From contig CAIXHI010000332.1 in NCBI GenBank assembly GCA_903919215.1, positions 1-8,815 of the forward strand: DNA of 8,815 bases, read 5' to 3'. The stretch is from an uncultured Acidimicrobiaceae bacterium (GTDB taxonomy: Bacteria > Actinomycetota > Acidimicrobiia > Acidimicrobiales > Ilumatobacteraceae). A program made the translations under genes and the position numbers. Shown here one piece after another: positions 5,249 through 8,815 of this stretch. Positions within the stretch are counted from its first letter, which is position 1; every line of letters begins with the position of its first letter. The notes beneath the pieces are model-generated. The model was not told the origin of the DNA and did not search any database. It worked only from the letters and a program-made list of their open reading frames with translations.

Positions 5249-6573
5249 TGTTCCCGGATTTGAGTTCGCTGTCCGCGCAGTTGTTCGAGCGCGGCCGCAA
5301 GGTGATGCCCGGCGGCAACAGCCGGGTCGGTGTGATGATGGAGCCGTATCCGATCTATGCCGCGTCGGGTCGTGGCTGCCGCGTCACCGACGTCGAGGGC
5401 ATCGAGCGCATCGACTACATCAACAACTGGTCGTCGCTCATCCACGGGCACTCGAACCCGGCCGTGCTGGCGGCGATCACCGACCAGGCGCAACGACTCT
5501 TGGCCGTCGGACAACCGACGCTCGTGGAGATCGAGCTCGCCGAGCTGCTCACCGATCGCGTACCCGGTATCGACCTGATCCGCTTCTCGAACTCAGGCAG
5601 CGAGGGTGTGTTGATGGGTCTACGCGCGGCGAAGGCGTTCACCGGTCGGCCAAAGGTGGCCAAGGTGGAGGGTGCCTATCACGGCAACGCCGACCCGATC
5701 GAGGTCAGCGTCGCTCCGTCACCCACTGACTGGGGCGATGCCCACCACCCGGCAACAGTGGCTGCCACCGATGGCATCACCCGCGGTGTCTTGCAGGATT
5801 CCATCGTGCTGCCGTTCAACGACATCGCCGCGACGCGAGCCATCCTCGAGGCCAACAAGGACGACCTTGCGGTCGTGGTGGTCGACCCGGTCGTCTCCCG
5901 CATGGGGTTCGTACAGGCATCGCGCGAGTACCTCGAGATGATCCGCGAGGTCACCGCGCGCCATGGCATCCTGCTGATGTTCGACGAGGTGTTCTCGTTC
6001 CGCATGGGGTACCACGGCGCACAGGGCGAGGTTGGCGTCATCCCCGACATCACGTCGCTGGGCAAGATCATCGGTGGTGGTCTGCCGGTGGGCGCCACGG
6101 GCGGTCGCGCCGATGTGATGGAGGTCTTCGACCAAACGAAGAAGCCGTTGCGTGTGGAGCACGGTGGCACCTACAACGCCAACCCGATGACGATGGCCGC
6201 AGGTCTGGCAGCAATGCAGCAGATGACTCCCGAGGCCTACGTGCGCCTCGCCGGTCTCGGCGAGCGTCTGCGCGACGGCATCAGCCGCGTGATGCATGAC
6301 AACGGCCTGCCGGGGCGCGTACACGGTGTGGCCTCGATGGTGGCGATGATCTTCAACGACGCCCCATTCTCCAACTACCGCGAGCTCCCGTTGCGACGTC
6401 GGGAGGCAGAGATGATCTATGCACTGCACCAGCATCTGCTGAACCACGGTGTGACGATCATCCCCCACGGCATGCTGTTGCTCTCCACACCGATGACCGA
6501 GGACGACATCGACGAGACCCTGGCGGCGATGGACTCCGGCATGAAACTGCTCGCCGGAGCGGCCAGCGCATGA
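5248..6573 (+). CDS. Class III PLP aminotransferase (GSAM / beta-amino-acid transaminase-like)
   Basis: This 441-residue cytoplasmic enzyme is a fold-type I, class III aminotransferase. PLP-site features are clear: SNSGSEG (114-120) for phosphate contact, YHG (144-146), FDEVF with Asp246 that pairs with the pyridine nitrogen, SLGKIIGGG with Schiff-base Lys273, and HGGTYNANP soon after. It is annotated easily as glutamate-1-semialdehyde aminomutase, but the N-terminal MPGGNSRVGV differs from the HemL pattern PGGVNSPVR. It matches better the PGANSR segment of the Variovorax beta-phenylalanine aminotransferase; Arg26 would correspond to the arginine I recall as binding the beta-amino acid carboxylate there. 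No haem genes are nearby. Transfer of the amino group of a beta- or omega-amino acid to a keto acid is the most likely role. The start codon overlaps the ligase stop and the stop overlaps the next gene (ATGA). Confidence 0.9.
   Translation: MFPDLSSLSAQLFERGRKVMPGGNSRVGVMMEPYPIYAASGRGCRVTDVEGIERIDYINNWSSLIHGHSNPAVLAAITDQAQRLLAVGQPTLVEIELAELLTDRVPGIDLIRFSNSGSEGVLMGLRAAKAFTGRPKVAKVEGAYHGNADPIEVSVAPSPTDWGDAHHPATVAATDGITRGVLQDSIVLPFNDIAATRAILEANKDDLAVVVVDPVVSRMGFVQASREYLEMIREVTARHGILLMFDEVFSFRMGYHGAQGEVGVIPDITSLGKIIGGGLPVGATGGRADVMEVFDQTKKPLRVEHGGTYNANPMTMAAGLAAMQQMTPEAYVRLAGLGERLRDGISRVMHDNGLPGRVHGVASMVAMIFNDAPFSNYRELPLRRREAEMIYALHQHLLNHGVTIIPHGMLLLSTPMTEDDIDETLAAMDSGMKLLAGAASA
6556..6559 (+). 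promoter_or_regulatory. Ribosome binding site of the M81 peptidase gene
   Basis: GGAG lies 10 nt before ATG 6570, inside the last codons of the aminotransferase gene. This supports direct initiation in addition to coupling through the ATGA overlap. Confidence 0.5.
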
Positions 6574-8102
6574 CGTCTGCGGCACGCGCTCGGATCGGCA
6601 TCGTCGGGTTCGCCCACGAGGTCAATGCGTTCGCCGACCCGATCACACGCGGGCACGGTCTGGAAATATCGCAAACCCCCGGTGGCCTCGCCGCGTCATG
6701 GGAAGCCGCACCGCTGGTCGCCCGCTTGCAGACCGCAGGGGTAGAGGTCGTCGACCTGCCCTCGTGGGAGTTCGGCGCCACCGGGCCACTCGACGGTGAG
6801 CACTTCCGCACCATCGTCGCCGAGGCCGTGCAGGCCGTCCGCGACGCCGGGCCGCTCGACGGACTCGCCGTGCTGGGCCACGGAGCCGGACGCACCACGG
6901 ACGATCTCGATCCCGACGGCACGTACCTCGCAGCGCTGCGTGCCGAGGTGGGCGGCGCCGTGCCCATCGGCATCATCCTCGACTTCCACGCCAACGTGTC
7001 GCACTTGATGTGCGCGTCGGTCGACGTGCTCGTGGGCTACCGCACCAACCCACACATCGACATCGCCGAACGCCTCGTGGAGTTGGCCGATCACATGGTC
7101 CGACTGCTCGGCCCGCGACGACCCGTCATCGCCAAAGCGGTCACACCGCTGGTGCTGCCACAGATCGCGCAGCTCACCACCGAGGGCGAGCCGATGGGCG
7201 ATCTGCGGCAGGCCGCCGAGCGGTTGTGCGGTGGCGACGTGTGGAACGTCAGTGTCTTCGGCGGTTTCTCACTCGGAGACTCACCTGACGCCGGGGTGTG
7301 CGTGTGTGTCACCGCGGACGACGCAGTGCGGGCCACCACCGTGGTGAACGAACTGGCGTCACTCGCCTGGTCCTTTCGCGATCGCTACCGCATGCACACG
7401 ACCCCGCTCGCCGACTCTGTGGCCCTGGCCGCCGAGGCCTCGGCGGGCCGCCGCGAACCGCTGTTGCTCGCCGACGTCGCCGACAACCCCGGTGGCGGGG
7501 CACCCGGCAACTCCACGTTCGTGCTGGCCGCGCTGGCAGCGGCCGGTGTCGACGACGTGATGATCGGACTGCACTGCGACGCAGCCGTCGTCGGGCAAGC
7601 GTGGGAGGCCGGCGTCGGCGCAGAGATCGATGTCGTGTTCAACCGCGACAGCACTCGCCCGCTCGCCGTACCGTTCGAAGCACGTGCCACCGTGCTCGCA
7701 CTCGTCAGCGATCAGCTCGTTCCCACCAAAGGTATGTACGCAGGAAGTCATCGGCACACCAGTCGCTGCTGTGCGCTGCTCTTGCACGTGGGTGGCCCAC
7801 GCGGCGTGCGCATTGCGATGTCTGCGCATCCAGTGCAGTGCGCCGATGACGACACGCTGCTGCACGTGGGCCTCGATCCCACCACGGCCAGCGTGGTGGT
7901 GGTGAAGTCGCGCGGCCACTTCCGCGCCGGCTTCGCTCACCTGTTCCGCGACGATCAGATCATCGAGGTCGGCGCACCCGGTGTGGCTACCTGTGAACTG
8001 CACACGGTGCAGTGGCAGCACCTTGCGCGACCAAGCCTTCCGCTCGACCAGGTCGACACGTTCGAGCCCGTCGCCGAAGTGTTTACAGGGTGGCCGGCAT
8101 GA
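6570..8102 (+). CDS. M81 family metallopeptidase (MlrC-like)
   Basis: The 510-residue protein has the two-part layout of the M81 / microcystinase C (MlrC) family and the usual length. The N-terminal domain shows FAHEVNAF (His16-Glu17; the family usually has HETNTF), LGHGAG (His104), ILDFHANVS (Asp138, His140) and YRTNPHID (His162). These Asp/His/Glu positions are the expected zinc site. The C-terminal domain shows ADVADNPGGGAPGN (302-315) and VVKSRGHFRA (Lys446), both family hallmarks. MlrC itself cleaves linearised microcystin peptides next to the beta-amino acid Adda, but most M81 members have no known substrate. There is no signal peptide, so it acts inside the cell. It overlaps both neighbours by 4 nt. 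The likely job is hydrolysis of an amide or peptide bond that feeds the aminotransferase; this is inference from context. Confidence 0.9.
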   Translation: MTSAARARIGIVGFAHEVNAFADPITRGHGLEISQTPGGLAASWEAAPLVARLQTAGVEVVDLPSWEFGATGPLDGEHFRTIVAEAVQAVRDAGPLDGLAVLGHGAGRTTDDLDPDGTYLAALRAEVGGAVPIGIILDFHANVSHLMCASVDVLVGYRTNPHIDIAERLVELADHMVRLLGPRRPVIAKAVTPLVLPQIAQLTTEGEPMGDLRQAAERLCGGDVWNVSVFGGFSLGDSPDAGVCVCVTADDAVRATTVVNELASLAWSFRDRYRMHTTPLADSVALAAEASAGRREPLLLADVADNPGGGAPGNSTFVLAALAAAGVDDVMIGLHCDAAVVGQAWEAGVGAEIDVVFNRDSTRPLAVPFEARATVLALVSDQLVPTKGMYAGSHRHTSRCCALLLHVGGPRGVRIAMSAHPVQCADDDTLLHVGLDPTTASVVVVKSRGHFRAGFAHLFRDDQIIEVGAPGVATCELHTVQWQHLARPSLPLDQVDTFEPVAEVFTGWPA

Positions 8103-8815
8103 GCGTGGTCGTCATCGCCACGGGTGGCACCATCACGTCGCATTTCGACGGCGGCGAATGGCTGAGCATCTCGTTGCGCCAGCTGATCGATGAACTCGGT
8201 GACGGATACTCCGACGTGGACGTGGTGGACGCCGCAACGGGGCCGAGTTCAAACCTCAACGTCGACGACATGGTGGCCGTGGCGGCACACGTCGGTAGTG
8301 CATTCGATCGTGGGGCCACCGGCGTCGTGGTGGTGCATGGCACCGACACGATGGAACTGACGGCGTATCTCACTCACCTGCTTGATCCGGCTGCTGGTCG
8401 TGGGCCGGTCGTGTTCACAGGTTCGATGCGTGTGCACTCGCACCCGCAGCCCGACGGTCCGCAGAACTTGCGCGACGCCATCGCCACCGCCCGGTCGTGG
8501 CGGCGGGCCACCTCCGGTGTGCTCGTGTGCATGGAGGGGGTGCTGCACACTGCGCCGTTCGTCGGCAAGCGCTCGGCGGCGTCGGTCGATGCCTTCGACT
8601 CGTTCCCGTACGAGCCGGTCGGCCGCGTGCTGCCATCGGGGAACACCATCGACGGTGGCGGCGTGCCGCCACGCGGCTTGCCGGTGTCGGTACTTGCCGA
8701 CGAGGTACCCCTCATCTCGTGCTATCCAGGTATCGATGCGGCGGTGTTCGAACGCGCCGCAATCGGCGCCCGCGGCATGGTGATCGAAGGGTTCGGCGAC
8801 CTCAACACTCCGGAC
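8099..8815 (+). CDS. L-asparaginase/glutaminase family amidohydrolase (3' truncated)
   Basis: 239 codons are present and the frame is still open at the window edge; family members are usually about 320-340 residues, so roughly a quarter is missing. The fold signature is complete: VVVIATGGTI with nucleophile Thr11, VVVHGTDTME with Thr82-Asp83, and FVGKRSA with Lys157. These correspond to E. coli asparaginase II Thr12, Thr89-Asp90 and Lys162. MRVHSHPQPDGPQNL matches the MRP...DGPxNL region. The flexible loop after the first motif (SHFDGGEWLSIS) is unlike the E. coli loop with Tyr25, so the side-chain specificity may differ from asparagine. No signal peptide is present, so it is cytoplasmic. Its ATG overlaps the M81 stop (ATGA). 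It probably hydrolyses an amide, releasing ammonia, in the same pathway. Confidence 0.92.
   Translation, partial: MSVVVIATGGTITSHFDGGEWLSISLRQLIDELGDGYSDVDVVDAATGPSSNLNVDDMVAVAAHVGSAFDRGATGVVVVHGTDTMELTAYLTHLLDPAAGRGPVVFTGSMRVHSHPQPDGPQNLRDAIATARSWRRATSGVLVCMEGVLHTAPFVGKRSAASVDAFDSFPYEPVGRVLPSGNTIDGGGVPPRGLPVSVLADEVPLISCYPGIDAAVFERAAIGARGMVIEGFGDLNTPD

Noticed and set aside
4426..5514. 362-codon open frame on the minus strand
   Set aside because: Antisense to the ligase and aminotransferase, spanning their junction, with a Ser/Thr/Pro-rich translation and no recognisable domain or ribosome site.
6010..6210. Calling the aminotransferase hemL
   Set aside because: The lysine and PLP motifs are shared by many class III enzymes; the N-terminal signature and neighbours do not support haem biosynthesis.
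6570..8102. Calling a microcystin-degradation (mlr) cluster
   Set aside because: Only the MlrC-like family is present; no mlrA, mlrB or mlrD homologue is in the window and the M81 family is broad.

Overview
The window is GC-rich, tightly packed bacterial chromosome. Codon use, a short Cys-containing lipoprotein with an LTAC lipobox, a possible leaderless promoter and stop/start overlaps between genes fit an actinomycete. An Acidimicrobiia/Ilumatobacter-like source is my best guess, but it is inference only. I see no tRNA, rRNA, CRISPR array, insertion sequence or integrase.

Left part (1-2703, + strand): a hairpin-forming leader (50-84) precedes a small lipoprotein of unknown role (145-429). 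After a short intergenic stretch with a 12-bp palindrome and a tandem direct repeat come galT (521-1555) and galK (1552-2703), joined by an ATGA overlap. These are two steps of the Leloir pathway of galactose use. GalT is strikingly like the Escherichia coli type, and matching it residue for residue supports a TTG start at 521.

Right part (2690-8815): a MaoC-type double-hotdog (de)hydratase-like gene runs leftward (3553-2690) and its end overlaps the end of galK by 14 bp. It is divergent from a rightward, apparently translationally coupled operon: a CaiC-like acyl-CoA ligase (3629-5248), a class III PLP aminotransferase close to beta-amino-acid transaminases/GSAM (5248-6573), an M81/MlrC-family metallopeptidase (6570-8102), and an L-asparaginase/glutaminase-family amidohydrolase cut by the window edge (8099->8815). 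Neighbouring genes in the operon overlap by 1 to 4 nt. The 75-bp divergent intergenic region carries a perfect 6-3-6 inverted repeat (3563-3577) that looks like an operator able to control both directions.

Read together, the right-hand genes look like a catabolic island. Two amide-bond hydrolases would release an amino acid or amine, the aminotransferase would remove the amino group, the ligase would make a CoA thioester, and the MaoC protein would act on an enoyl- or hydroxyacyl-CoA. The substrate cannot be read from the sequence. A beta-amino-acid-containing peptide or amide is a testable guess.
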